DNA of 64,000 nt from contig NZ_CP053564.1 of the NCBI RefSeq assembly GCF_013155125.1, forward strand, positions 6,207,501 to 6,271,500, in the 5' to 3' direction. The stretch is from Pseudonocardia broussonetiae. GTDB lineage: Bacteria > Actinomycetota > Actinomycetes > Mycobacteriales > Pseudonocardiaceae. Of the stretch, positions 8,481-16,762 are shown piece by piece (positions within the stretch are counted from its first letter, which is position 1; every line of letters begins with the position of its first letter). The notes beneath the pieces are model-generated. The model saw nothing but the letters and a program-made list of their open reading frames with translations, did not search any database and had not been told where the DNA came from. The translations under genes were made by a program, and so were the position numbers.

Positions 8481-9166
8481 GCCTCGGGAGTCTGCCATCC
8501 GCCGCCGAGTTCGCACGAAAGACTGTGACGAGCGACGGCCGCGAACGCGTCCGGCTCCAGCGTCCCCGACCCCTCCGGCACCGCGCCCACCAGCGGGAAC
8601 CCGGTGACGGCGGGCAGGTCGGCGAGGTTGCAGCGGGCCGCGAGATCGGGTTCGCGCGGCCACGCCCCGACGACGACCCCGGCGCACGCGAGGCCCCGGG
8701 CGCGCAGTGCGGCCGTGGTCAGCTCGGTGTGGTTGAGCGTGCCCAGCCCGGGCGCGGTGACGACGAGCACCGGGGCGCCGAGCTCCGCGGCGACGTCGGC
8801 GAGCGTCCCGTCGTCGTCGAAGCGCACGAGCAGCCCGCCCGCCCCCTCGACGAGCACGAGGTCGTGGTCGGCGGCGAGCTCCCGCGCGGCGGCGGCCGCC
8901 TGCGCGGGCGTGACGGGCGGTCGCCCGGCGCGGCGGGCGGCGGTGGCCGGGGCGAGCGGGTCGGGGTAGCGGGCCAGCTCCCGGACCGTGACGCCGGGGA
9001 CCAGGCGGGCGACGTCGGCGAGGTCGCCCGGCTCGTCGGGCCCCACGCCGGTCTGCGCGGGCTTGAGCACCGCGACCCGGCCGGGCGCGAGCGCCGCCAC
9101 CGCCGCGGTGACGACGGTCTTGCCGACGCCCGTGCCCGTCCCGGTGACGACCAGGATCCTGCTCAC
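8477..9166 (-). CDS. bioD: Dethiobiotin synthetase
   Basis: BioD closes the ureido ring of dethiobiotin from 7,8-diaminopelargonate, CO2 and ATP. The 229-residue protein begins [16 protein letters not shown], a P-loop of the BioD/MinD type, followed by VLKPAQTG and VEGAGGLLV, the substrate and metal-site segments. It starts with GTG overlapping the bioF stop (GTGA) and itself ends overlapping bioB. It is the third gene of the leftward bioA-bioF-bioD-bioB-bsaP operon. Confidence 0.95.
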   Translation of the reverse strand: MSRILVVTGTGTGVGKTVVTAAVAALAPGRVAVLKPAQTGVGPDEPGDLADVARLVPGVTVRELARYPDPLAPATAARRAGRPPVTPAQAAAAARELAADHDLVLVEGAGGLLVRFDDDGTLADVAAELGAPVLVVTAPGLGTLNHTELTTAALRARGLACAGVVVGAWPREPDLAARCNLADLPAVTGFPLVGAVPEGSGTLEPDAFAAVARHSLSCELGGGWQTPEA

Positions 9167-10296
9167 CGCGCCACCGCGGGCGCCAGCACCTCGGCCAGCA
9201 CCTCCCGCACCCGCTCCAGCTCCGCCGCCGTGACCGTCGCCCGGGCCGTGAGGCGCAGGCGGCTCGTGCCGGCCGGCACCGACGGCGGCCGGAAGCAGCC
9301 GACCCGCACGCCCAGCTCGGCGCAGCGCCGCGCGGCCGCGAACGCGCGCTCGGGCTCCCCCAGCACCACCGACACCACCGACGACGCCGGCACCGGCACG
9401 CCCGCCGCGTCGGCCAGCTCCGCCGCGACCCGCAGCACCTCGCCGGGCAGCTCCGGGGAGTCGCGCAGCACCCGCAGCGCGGCGAGCGCCGAGCCCACGC
9501 AGGCCGGGGCGAGCCCGGTGTCGAAGATGAACGACCGCGCGGAGTCGACGAGGTGCGCGACCACCGGCGCGGGCCCGACGACCGCCCCGCCCTGGCTGCC
9601 CAGCGCCTTCGACAGCGTCACCGTCGCCACGACGTCGTCGGCCCCGGCGAGCCCCTCGGCGGCGAGCAGCCCGCGCCCGCCCGGCCCGCACACGCCGAGC
9701 CCGTGGGCCTCGTCGACGACGAGCAGCGCGCCCCGTTCCCGGCTGACGGCGTGCAGCGCGCGCAGCGGGGCCAGCCCGCCGTCGACGCTGTTGACGCTGT
9801 CGGTGACGACGAGCGCCCGCTCCTCGGTGCGCGCGGCCAGCGCGGCGTCGACGGCGGCGGGCCCGTCCGCGACGACGATCCGCGCCCGCGACAGCCGGCA
9901 CGCGTCGACGAGCGAGGCGTGGTTGGCGACGTCGGACACGATCAGCGCGCCCGCCCCGGAGAGCGCGGTGAGCACGCCGAGGTTGGCCGCGTAGCCCGAG
10001 CTGAACACGAGCGCGGCCTCGGCGCCGCAGAACGCGGCCAGCTCGTCCTCCAGCTCCGCGTGCAGCGCCGTCGTGCCCGTGACCAGCCGCGACCCGGTCG
10101 ATCCCGCGCCCCAGGTGCGCAGGGCGTCGACCCCGCCCGCGACCACGCGCGGGTCGGTGGACAGGCCGAGGTAGTCGTTGCCGGCGAGGTCGATGCCCGG
10201 GGCCCCGGCCGCCCGGGGCACCAGCTCGCGCCGCAGCCCGGCGGCGCGGCGGGCGTCGGCGTGGGCGGCGAGCCAGGCGAGGGGGTGGGTCGGCAC
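9163..10296 (-). CDS. bioF: 8-amino-7-oxononanoate synthase
   Basis: BioF is the PLP enzyme that condenses pimeloyl thioester with L-alanine to give 8-amino-7-oxononanoate. The 377-residue protein has NDYLGLS near the start, [27 protein letters not shown] and the PLP lysine in [11 protein letters not shown]. It begins with GTG ([16 protein letters not shown]) 25 bp after bioA and overlaps bioD by 4 bp. The order A-F-D-B is the usual actinobacterial one. No bioC/bioH-type gene for making the pimeloyl precursor is in the window. Confidence 0.95.
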   Translation of the reverse strand: MPTHPLAWLAAHADARRAAGLRRELVPRAAGAPGIDLAGNDYLGLSTDPRVVAGGVDALRTWGAGSTGSRLVTGTTALHAELEDELAAFCGAEAALVFSSGYAANLGVLTALSGAGALIVSDVANHASLVDACRLSRARIVVADGPAAVDAALAARTEERALVVTDSVNSVDGGLAPLRALHAVSRERGALLVVDEAHGLGVCGPGGRGLLAAEGLAGADDVVATVTLSKALGSQGGAVVGPAPVVAHLVDSARSFIFDTGLAPACVGSALAALRVLRDSPELPGEVLRVAAELADAAGVPVPASSVVSVVLGEPERAFAAARRCAELGVRVGCFRPPSVPAGTSRLRLTARATVTAAELERVREVLAEVLAPAVAR

Positions 10297-10321
10297 GCCC
10301 CCGACCCTAATGTCCGCCGTG

Positions 10322-11590
10322 TCAGCCGGCGGCGGCCGCCGCGCACACGGCCGCGGTGACGGCGGCGAGGTCGTCGGGCGTGCAGACGTAGGGCGGCATC
10401 GTGTAGACGAGGTCGCGGAACGGGCGCAGCCACACCCCGGCGTCGACGGCGGCCGCGGACGCGGCGGCCATGTCGACCTCGTGGTCGAGCTGGACCACTC
10501 CGATCGCTCCCAGCACCCGGACGTCGGCGACGCCGGGCAGCGCGCGCGCCGGAGCCAGCCCCTCGGTCAGGGCGGCCGCGATCCCGGCGACCTCACCGCG
10601 CCAGTCGCGCTCGCGCAGCAGCCGCACCGACGCCCCGGCGACGGCGGCGGCCAGCGGGTTGCCCATGAACGTCGGCCCGTGCATGAGCACGCCCGCGGCG
10701 CCGTCGGAGATCCCGCGGGCGACCTCGGACGTGCACAGCGCGGCCGCCATCGTCAGGTACCCGCCGGTCAGGGCCTTGCCGACGCACATCACGTCCGGCG
10801 CGATCCCGGCGTGGTCGGCGGCGAACATCTCGCCGGTGCGCCCGAACCCGGTGGCGATCTCGTCGAACACCAGCAGGACGTCGTGGGTGAGGCACAGCTC
10901 GCGCAGGACGTGCAGGTAGCGCGGGTCGTGGAAGCGCATGCCGCCCGCGCCCTGCACGACCGGCTCGACGATGACGGCGGCGAGCTCGTCGGCGTGGCGC
11001 TCCACCAGGTCGGCCAGCTGCGCCACGTAGGCCGTCTCGAACCCCCGCGGCGGCGCGGACGCGAACACCTGCCGCGGCAGGACGTCGCTCCAGAGGGAGT
11101 GCATGCCGCCGTCGGGGTCGCAGACGCTCATCGCACCGAACGTGTCGCCGTGGTAGCCGCCGCGCCAGGTCATCAGCCGGTGCTTGCCCGGGCGCCCGCG
11201 CGAGCGCTGGTACTGCAGGCACATCTTGATCGCGACCTCGACCGACACCGACCCGGAGTCGGCCAGGAACACGTGCTCCAGCCCGGCCGGGGTGACGTCG
11301 ACGAGCAGCCTCGCCAGCTCGACGGCGGGCGAGTGCGTCAGCCCGCCGAACATCACGTGGCTCATGGAGCCGAGCTGGTCGCGCACCGCAGCGTCGAGGA
11401 CGGGGTGGGCGTAGCCGTGGATCGCCGCCCACCAGGACGACATCCCGTCGACCAGCTCGCGGCCGTCGGCGAGCGTGAGGCGCACCCCGGAGGCGGAGGC
11501 GACGGGCAGCGGCGGCGTGATCGCGGGCATCGGGGCGTAGGGGTGCCACACGTGCTGACGGTCCGTGCTCACCAGCTCCGTGATCTCCAC
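10322..11590 (-). CDS. bioA: Adenosylmethionine--8-amino-7-oxononanoate aminotransferase
   Basis: BioA is a class III PLP aminotransferase that uses S-adenosylmethionine as amino donor to make 7,8-diaminopelargonate. The 422-residue protein shows [41 protein letters not shown], the Asp in [15 protein letters not shown] and the PLP lysine in [11 protein letters not shown]. It begins with GTG ([11 protein letters not shown]) and has TAGTGT 8 bp upstream, consistent with a leaderless transcript. It is the first gene of the biotin operon and shares a 27-bp intergenic region with a divergent PaaX-family regulator. Confidence 0.95.
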   Translation of the reverse strand: MEITELVSTDRQHVWHPYAPMPAITPPLPVASASGVRLTLADGRELVDGMSSWWAAIHGYAHPVLDAAVRDQLGSMSHVMFGGLTHSPAVELARLLVDVTPAGLEHVFLADSGSVSVEVAIKMCLQYQRSRGRPGKHRLMTWRGGYHGDTFGAMSVCDPDGGMHSLWSDVLPRQVFASAPPRGFETAYVAQLADLVERHADELAAVIVEPVVQGAGGMRFHDPRYLHVLRELCLTHDVLLVFDEIATGFGRTGEMFAADHAGIAPDVMCVGKALTGGYLTMAAALCTSEVARGISDGAAGVLMHGPTFMGNPLAAAVAGASVRLLRERDWRGEVAGIAAALTEGLAPARALPGVADVRVLGAIGVVQLDHEVDMAAASAAAVDAGVWLRPFRDLVYTMPPYVCTPDDLAAVTAAVCAAAAAG

Positions 11591-11617
11591 GGCTCGACAC
11601 ACTAGAGTGGGCCGGTC
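11591..11617. promoter_or_regulatory. Overlapping divergent -10 elements, bioA / PaaX-family gene
   Basis: The whole gap between the two start codons is 27 bp. A leftward -10-like TAGTGT (11604 to 11599) serves bioA and a rightward TAGAGT (11603-11608) serves the regulator. The two hexamers overlap, so RNA polymerase could not occupy both at once. Any regulator binding here would affect both genes. Inferred from spacing only. Confidence 0.45.
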
Positions 11618-12475
11618 ATGTCCGCCGCCGAGAGCCTCCCCGAGCACCCGGCGCTGTCGCGGCGCCGCGAGCTGGGCGCGACGAGCGCCCGCTCCCTGCT
11701 GCTCACCGTCCTCGGCGAGTTCGTGCTCCCCCGCGGCGAGCCGGTGTGGACGCAGGTCCTGCTCGACGTCCTCGGTGCGCTCGGGGTCGAGCCGAAGTCG
11801 GCGCGGCAGGCGCTGGCCCGCACCGCCGCCGAGGGCCTGCTCGAGTCCGACCGCGCCGGGCGCCGCGTCCGCTGGTCGCTCACCCCGTCCGGGCGGCGCC
11901 TGCTCACCGACGGCGCCGAGCGCATCTACGGCTTCGGCCAGGCCGACCGGCCGTGGGACGGGCGGTGGCTGGTGCTGCTGGTCAGCGTCCCGGAGGCGCG
12001 CCGCCAGCTGCGGCACCGCCTGCGCACCCGCCTGGCCTGGGCCGGCCTCGGCTCGCCCGCGCCCGGCGTCTGGGTCTCCCCCGACCCGGCCAAGCAGACC
12101 GAGGTGGCCGACGTCGTCGCCGACCTGGAGCTCACCGCCGTCAGCAGCTCCTTCGTCGGCCCGTTCGGGGCGATCGGCGCCGAGGGCGAGGTCGTCGCGC
12201 AGGCGTGGGACCTGGCCGAGGTCGAGGAGGCCTACGAGGAGTTCCTCGACGCCTTCGCCGACGCGGCGCCCACCGGCCCCGCCGAGGTCCTCGCCCACCA
12301 GATCCACCTGGTCCACGCCTGGCGGCGGTTCCCGTTCCTCGACCCGCGCCTGCCCGCCGAGCTGCTGCCCGACCACTGGGCCGGCGCCCGGGCCGCCGAC
12401 CTGTTCACCCGCCTGCACGCCCGGTGGCAGGACCCGGCCCAGCGGTACTGGCAGCAGCTCGTCGGGCGGCCCTGA
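11618..12475 (+). CDS. PaaX-family transcriptional regulator
   Basis: The 285-residue protein has an N-terminal winged helix (about residues 20-100: [36 protein letters not shown]), a central PaaX domain with [20 protein letters not shown], and the C-terminal helical part ending [21 protein letters not shown]. This is the PaaX architecture; the founding member represses phenylacetate degradation in response to phenylacetyl-CoA. No phenylacetate genes are present here. It is instead divergent from bioA with overlapping promoters, so control of biotin synthesis is possible but unproven. The start is the first ATG, behind TAGAGT. Confidence 0.85.
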   Translation: MSAAESLPEHPALSRRRELGATSARSLLLTVLGEFVLPRGEPVWTQVLLDVLGALGVEPKSARQALARTAAEGLLESDRAGRRVRWSLTPSGRRLLTDGAERIYGFGQADRPWDGRWLVLLVSVPEARRQLRHRLRTRLAWAGLGSPAPGVWVSPDPAKQTEVADVVADLELTAVSSSFVGPFGAIGAEGEVVAQAWDLAEVEEAYEEFLDAFADAAPTGPAEVLAHQIHLVHAWRRFPFLDPRLPAELLPDHWAGARAADLFTRLHARWQDPAQRYWQQLVGRP

Positions 12476-12726
12476 GGTCCTCCCGGAACCGGCCGGGCCG
12501 GTGACGGTCGTCGGGCGCCGGACGAGCGGCTGCGGCGCTGACCAGTGCAGACGCCGCCACGGCGGATCGGGGAGTAGACCGACCGCGGTAACGCTGCTGG
12601 GCGCACCGGCGATTGTCCGGGCGTGTGCGGCGCTCGACCGCACCACCCGCCAGTACGGCCGGCAGCACGGTGCGCCCCTCGGTGTGCGACGTCGCGGCAC
12701 TGCCCGACGATCACGGAGGACGAGGG

Positions 12727-14361
12727 TTGGACGACTGGGCCGGAGTGTCGCTGGGCCATGCCCCGGCGACCGACGACGGGCTGTGGCACGGGCGGCCGCG
12801 CCCGGAGGACGAGCGCTACCTCAGCGAGCCCGTCGTCGTGCCGAAGGTCCAGCGCAGCACCCGGGCGGTCATGGGCCTGCTGCTCGTCGCGGCGATCGTG
12901 TACGGCGGCTTCGTCCTCGCGCCGTGGCGCCACGGGGACTGGGTGCCCTACGTCGCGCTGGTCGTCGCCGAGGCGATCCTGCTCGGCAACGCCGTGGCCA
13001 TGTGGTGGACGGGCCTGTTCGGCGACGACGAGCTGTGGGAGTCCCCGGAGGTCCACGCCTTCCGGCACGACCTCATCAGCGGGGTCAGCACACCGACCGT
13101 CGACGTCATCATCACCGTCTACGGCGAACCCCTCGACGTCATCACCCGCACCGTCCGCGCCGCCCGCGACATGCGCCTGGCCCACAACGTCTACGTCTGC
13201 GACGACGGACGCTCCGACGCCATCCGCGACCTCTGCACCCACCTCGGCGTCGGCTACCTCCGCCGCGACGACCGCCGCGGAGTCAAAGCCGGCAACGCCA
13301 ACCGCGCCCTGGCCCGCACCCACGGCGACTACGTCGCCATCTTCGACGCCGACCACGCCGCACACCCCGACTTCCTCGTCGTCGCCCTCCCCCACCTCGC
13401 CCGACCCGAAGTCGCCTTCGTCCAGTGCTCCCAGGCCTACCGCACCGACAACGGCAACTTCATCGAGATCGCCGCCGCCCAATCCCAACAGGTCTTCTAC
13501 GAAGTCATCTGCCCCGGCAAGAACCGCTTCAACGCCGCCTTCCACGTCGGCACCAACGCCGTCTTCCGACGCACCGCACTCGACGACGTCAACGGCTTCT
13601 ACGAAGACACCCACAGCGAAGACATCTGGACCAGCATCCGCCTCCACCAACGCGGCTGGACCAGCGTCTACCTCCCCCACATCCTCGCCAGAGGACTCTC
13701 CCCCGACACCCTCGACAGCCACTTCCGCCAACAGTTCCGCTGGGCATCGGGAAGCTTCGAGATCCTGCTCCGCTCCAACCCCCTGCAAGCCGCGGGCCTG
13801 TCCCCGGGGCAGCGGCTGCAGTACTTCACCCCGCCGCTGCACTTCCTGCAGGGCTTCTCGAACCTGTGGTTCCTCCTGCTGCCGCCGCTGTTCCTGCTGT
13901 TCGGCATCACCCCGCTGGAGACCGACTCCTCGACGTGGCTGACGCTGTTCCTCCCGTTCTGGATCCTGACCCAGGCGGTGCTGTGGATGCAGTCCGGCGG
14001 CCTGAGGCTGCGCCCGGTCGTGCTCTCGGTCGCGAGCGCACCCGTGCACGTCCGCGCGTTCTTCGCCGTGCTCTTCCGGCGCAAGCCCGTCTGGCGCTCG
14101 ACGCGCGCCGCCGGCGCGATCCCCAGCGTCGTCGAGGTCACGCTGCCGCAGATCGTGCTCCTGGCGATCAACGTCGCCGGGATCGTCGTCGGCGTCAGCA
14201 CCATCGAGAACGTCACGGGCACCGCGATCTGCGTGGCGCTCAGCCTGATCCACGTCCTGATCCTCAGCCGCGTGATCGCCCAGGCGGTCGCCGACCGGTG
14301 GCGGGCCCGCCGCCGCCCCGCCCCGGCAGCCGCGCCGCGTCCGGCGGGGGTGGCCGCATGA
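12727..14361 (+). CDS. Processive family 2 glycosyltransferase (cellulose/curdlan synthase-like), copy 1
   Basis: This 544-residue membrane glycan synthase has two N-terminal membrane helices (about 48-66 and 73-95), a GT2 catalytic domain (about 125-345) with CDDG (158-161), DAD (207-209), SED (297-299) and the processivity motif QQFRW (335-339), then about four C-terminal helices. This D,D,D,QxxRW set marks enzymes that make beta-linked homopolymers such as cellulose or curdlan while exporting the chain. No PilZ domain follows, so direct c-di-GMP control is not indicated. The start is a TTG at 12727 with a strong GGAGGA six bases upstream; longer readings lack such a site. Residues 117-348 are identical to the next gene at DNA level. 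Confidence 0.85.
   Translation: MDDWAGVSLGHAPATDDGLWHGRPRPEDERYLSEPVVVPKVQRSTRAVMGLLLVAAIVYGGFVLAPWRHGDWVPYVALVVAEAILLGNAVAMWWTGLFGDDELWESPEVHAFRHDLISGVSTPTVDVIITVYGEPLDVITRTVRAARDMRLAHNVYVCDDGRSDAIRDLCTHLGVGYLRRDDRRGVKAGNANRALARTHGDYVAIFDADHAAHPDFLVVALPHLARPEVAFVQCSQAYRTDNGNFIEIAAAQSQQVFYEVICPGKNRFNAAFHVGTNAVFRRTALDDVNGFYEDTHSEDIWTSIRLHQRGWTSVYLPHILARGLSPDTLDSHFRQQFRWASGSFEILLRSNPLQAAGLSPGQRLQYFTPPLHFLQGFSNLWFLLLPPLFLLFGITPLETDSSTWLTLFLPFWILTQAVLWMQSGGLRLRPVVLSVASAPVHVRAFFAVLFRRKPVWRSTRAAGAIPSVVEVTLPQIVLLAINVAGIVVGVSTIENVTGTAICVALSLIHVLILSRVIAQAVADRWRARRRPAPAAAPRPAGVAA
13076..13769 (+). repeat. 694-bp identical block, copy A (in first GT2 gene)
   Basis: Read against 14641-15334 the sequence appears identical throughout. 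It begins at TCAGCGGGGTCAGC and ends at GATCCTGCT, and divergence starts abruptly on both sides. Inside the block valine is nearly always GTC and leucine mostly CTC, and GAA, CAA, GGA and even AGA codons appear. The flanks use GTG, CTG, GAG and CAG like the rest of the window. It covers most of the catalytic domain, from just before the first motif to just past QQFRW. Confidence 0.9.
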
Positions 14362-15938
14362 GGGCCCCGCTCGCGCTGCCCTACCTGTCCGAGCCGGTCG
14401 AGATCCCGCGGGTCCGCTCCAGCACCCGCGGCGTGATGGGCCTGCTGCTCGTGGCCGCGATCGTGTACGGCAGCTTCGTCCTCGCGCCGTGGCGCCACGG
14501 CGACTGGATCCCCTACGTCGCGCTGGTCCTCGCCGAGACCATCCTGCTCGGCAACGCGGTCGCGATGTGGTGGACCGGCCTCTCGGTCGACACCCGCGCC
14601 CACGACCGGCCCGAGGTGCACGCGTTCCGGCAGGCGCTGCTCAGCGGGGTCAGCACACCGACCGTCGACGTCATCATCACCGTCTACGGCGAACCCCTCG
14701 ACGTCATCACCCGCACCGTCCGCGCCGCCCGCGACATGCGCCTGGCCCACAACGTCTACGTCTGCGACGACGGACGCTCCGACGCCATCCGCGACCTCTG
14801 CACCCACCTCGGCGTCGGCTACCTCCGCCGCGACGACCGCCGCGGAGTCAAAGCCGGCAACGCCAACCGCGCCCTGGCCCGCACCCACGGCGACTACGTC
14901 GCCATCTTCGACGCCGACCACGCCGCACACCCCGACTTCCTCGTCGTCGCCCTCCCCCACCTCGCCCGACCCGAAGTCGCCTTCGTCCAGTGCTCCCAGG
15001 CCTACCGCACCGACAACGGCAACTTCATCGAGATCGCCGCCGCCCAATCCCAACAGGTCTTCTACGAAGTCATCTGCCCCGGCAAGAACCGCTTCAACGC
15101 CGCCTTCCACGTCGGCACCAACGCCGTCTTCCGACGCACCGCACTCGACGACGTCAACGGCTTCTACGAAGACACCCACAGCGAAGACATCTGGACCAGC
15201 ATCCGCCTCCACCAACGCGGCTGGACCAGCGTCTACCTCCCCCACATCCTCGCCAGAGGACTCTCCCCCGACACCCTCGACAGCCACTTCCGCCAACAGT
15301 TCCGCTGGGCATCGGGAAGCTTCGAGATCCTGCTGCGGGCCAACCCGTTCGCGGCGAAGGGGCTCACGTTCGACCAGCGGGTCCAGTACCTGACTCCGCC
15401 GCTGCACTTCCTCCAGGGCTTCTCCAACCTCTGGTTCCTGCTCCTCCCGCCGCTGTTCCTGCTGTTCGGCATCACCCCGCTGGAGACCGACTCCGCCACC
15501 TGGCTGACGATCTACCTGCCGTTCTGGGTCCTGACCCAGGCGGTGCTGTGGATGCAGTCCGGCGGCTTCCGGATACGACCGGTCGTCCTGTCCGTCGCCA
15601 GCGCGCCGGTCCACGTCGCCGCGTTCTTCGCCGTGCTCTTCCGGCGCCGGGCCGTCTGGCGCTCGACGGGCGCGAAGGGGTCGGCGCCGACCGTCCTGGA
15701 GGTGACGCTCCCGCAGGTCGTCCTCCTGGCGATCAACCTCGCCGGGATCGTCGTCGGGCTCAGCACGATCGAGAACGTCACGGGCACCGCGATCTGCGTG
15801 GCGCTCAGCATCGTCCACGTCCTCGTCCTCAGCCGCGTCATCGCCCAGGCGGTCGCCGACCGCCGCCGCGACGCGTCCCCGACCGACCACGGGCCGGACC
15901 GCAGCCCCACGACCACCCAGGAAGGCGTCCCGACATGA
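14358..15938 (+). CDS. Processive family 2 glycosyltransferase, copy 2
   Basis: The 526-residue protein has the same layout as the preceding gene: two N-terminal helices ([16 protein letters not shown] and the next segment), a GT2 domain with CDDG, DAD, SED and QQFRW, and C-terminal membrane helices. Residues 95-326 are identical to copy 1, while both ends differ at many positions. The ATG at 14358 overlaps the stop of copy 1 (ATGA). It lacks the roughly 20-residue acidic N-terminal extension of copy 1. The two synthases could act together, or one could make a different polymer through differences in the C-terminal transmembrane region. Substrate is not shown by the sequence. Confidence 0.85.
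   Translation: MRAPLALPYLSEPVEIPRVRSSTRGVMGLLLVAAIVYGSFVLAPWRHGDWIPYVALVLAETILLGNAVAMWWTGLSVDTRAHDRPEVHAFRQALLSGVSTPTVDVIITVYGEPLDVITRTVRAARDMRLAHNVYVCDDGRSDAIRDLCTHLGVGYLRRDDRRGVKAGNANRALARTHGDYVAIFDADHAAHPDFLVVALPHLARPEVAFVQCSQAYRTDNGNFIEIAAAQSQQVFYEVICPGKNRFNAAFHVGTNAVFRRTALDDVNGFYEDTHSEDIWTSIRLHQRGWTSVYLPHILARGLSPDTLDSHFRQQFRWASGSFEILLRANPFAAKGLTFDQRVQYLTPPLHFLQGFSNLWFLLLPPLFLLFGITPLETDSATWLTIYLPFWVLTQAVLWMQSGGFRIRPVVLSVASAPVHVAAFFAVLFRRRAVWRSTGAKGSAPTVLEVTLPQVVLLAINLAGIVVGLSTIENVTGTAICVALSIVHVLVLSRVIAQAVADRRRDASPTDHGPDRSPTTTQEGVPT
14641..15334 (+). repeat. 694-bp identical block, copy B (in second GT2 gene)
   Basis: Second copy of the block described at 13076-13769, offset by 1565 bp. 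Identity over 694 bp flanked by clearly diverged paralogous sequence is the pattern left by recent gene conversion, or by acquisition and spread of a foreign catalytic-domain segment. An assembly artefact is possible and would collapse or duplicate exactly here. Confidence 0.9.
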
Positions 15939-16762
15939 CCGTCACCGGACGAGAGACCGATCTCCCCACCGAGGCGCTGCCCGTCCAGCCGGGGCCCGCG
16001 ATGGTGCCGCAGGGCCGGCCCCCGGTCCGCTCCGCGGCGCTGCCGATCGACTCCGCTCCGGCGGCGGAGCCGGTGGTCCCGCCCACCCGGCGGGACGTGC
16101 GCCGCGGGCGGTTCCGACGCTGGCGGGCGCGCTTCGTCCTGCTGGTCGCCCTGCTCGCGGTGGGGGCCGTCTCGGCGCAGCAGATCGCCCTGCGCCTGGA
16201 GCGCGCGGACCGCATCGGCCTCGAGGGCGTCGAGCTCGCCGCCGAGCCCATCGACGTGGTGAGCCGCAGCTCGGGCCGGGTCGTCGACATCCTGGTCCAG
16301 CCGGGCGACGAGGTGCAGGCGGACGACGTCCTCGCCACCGTCGACGTCTACCGGCCCGCCGCCGACGGCGGGGAGCGCGTCGAGCGGGAGCAGCTCGTCG
16401 CCCCGGTGGCCGGGGTCGTCGCCACCATCCCGACCAACGCCGGCGCGGCGCTCGGGCCGGGCGAGATCGCGGTGCAGCTCTACCAGCCCGACCGGCTCCG
16501 GTTCGAGACCGACATGGACGTCGAGCAGGCCAGCTTCATCACCTCCGGCATGACCGGCGAGCTCACCTCGCCCTCCACCGACGACCTGGCGGTCACGGTC
16601 GTCAGCGTCGAACCCGCCCTGCGCTTCTCGCCCGACGACCCGCCCCGCGCCCTCGTCACGCTCGTCGGCACGGACCCCGAGGCCGTGCGCTCCCTCCTGC
16701 CCGGGCTCACCTTCACCGGATGGCTGCAGAAGGGCTCGGTGCCGCGATCCTCCGGCGAGTGA
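15935..16762 (+). CDS. HlyD-like membrane-fusion protein of the glycan operon
   Basis: The 275-residue protein has a proline-rich cytoplasmic N terminus (1-58), basic residues RRDVRRGRFRRWRARF, one membrane helix (about 67-85), and an extracytoplasmic part with a biotinyl/lipoyl-like segment (SGRVVDILVQPGDEVQADDV) that repeats in QLVAPVAGVVATIPTNAG. This is the periplasmic-adaptor/HlyD fold, as in Alg44 of alginate synthesis, which works beside a GT2 synthase; Alg44's PilZ domain is absent. The ATG overlaps copy 2 (ATGA). A role in guiding the nascent polysaccharide through the cell wall is inferred from its place in the operon. Confidence 0.75.
   Translation: MTVTGRETDLPTEALPVQPGPAMVPQGRPPVRSAALPIDSAPAAEPVVPPTRRDVRRGRFRRWRARFVLLVALLAVGAVSAQQIALRLERADRIGLEGVELAAEPIDVVSRSSGRVVDILVQPGDEVQADDVLATVDVYRPAADGGERVEREQLVAPVAGVVATIPTNAGAALGPGEIAVQLYQPDRLRFETDMDVEQASFITSGMTGELTSPSTDDLAVTVVSVEPALRFSPDDPPRALVTLVGTDPEAVRSLLPGLTFTGWLQKGSVPRSSGE

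Noticed and set aside
12613..12726. Longer N terminus for the first GT2 gene from 12613
   Set aside because: The added 38 codons have no ribosome site and no similarity to the second copy, while GGAGGA stands six bases before the TTG at 12727.
12476..12726. Clear promoter for the glycan operon
   Set aside because: GGTAAC and GGAGTAG sequences are present, but no pair of hexamers at proper spacing could be defended. Only a short ACCGGCC/GGCCGGT palindrome after the PaaX gene stands out.
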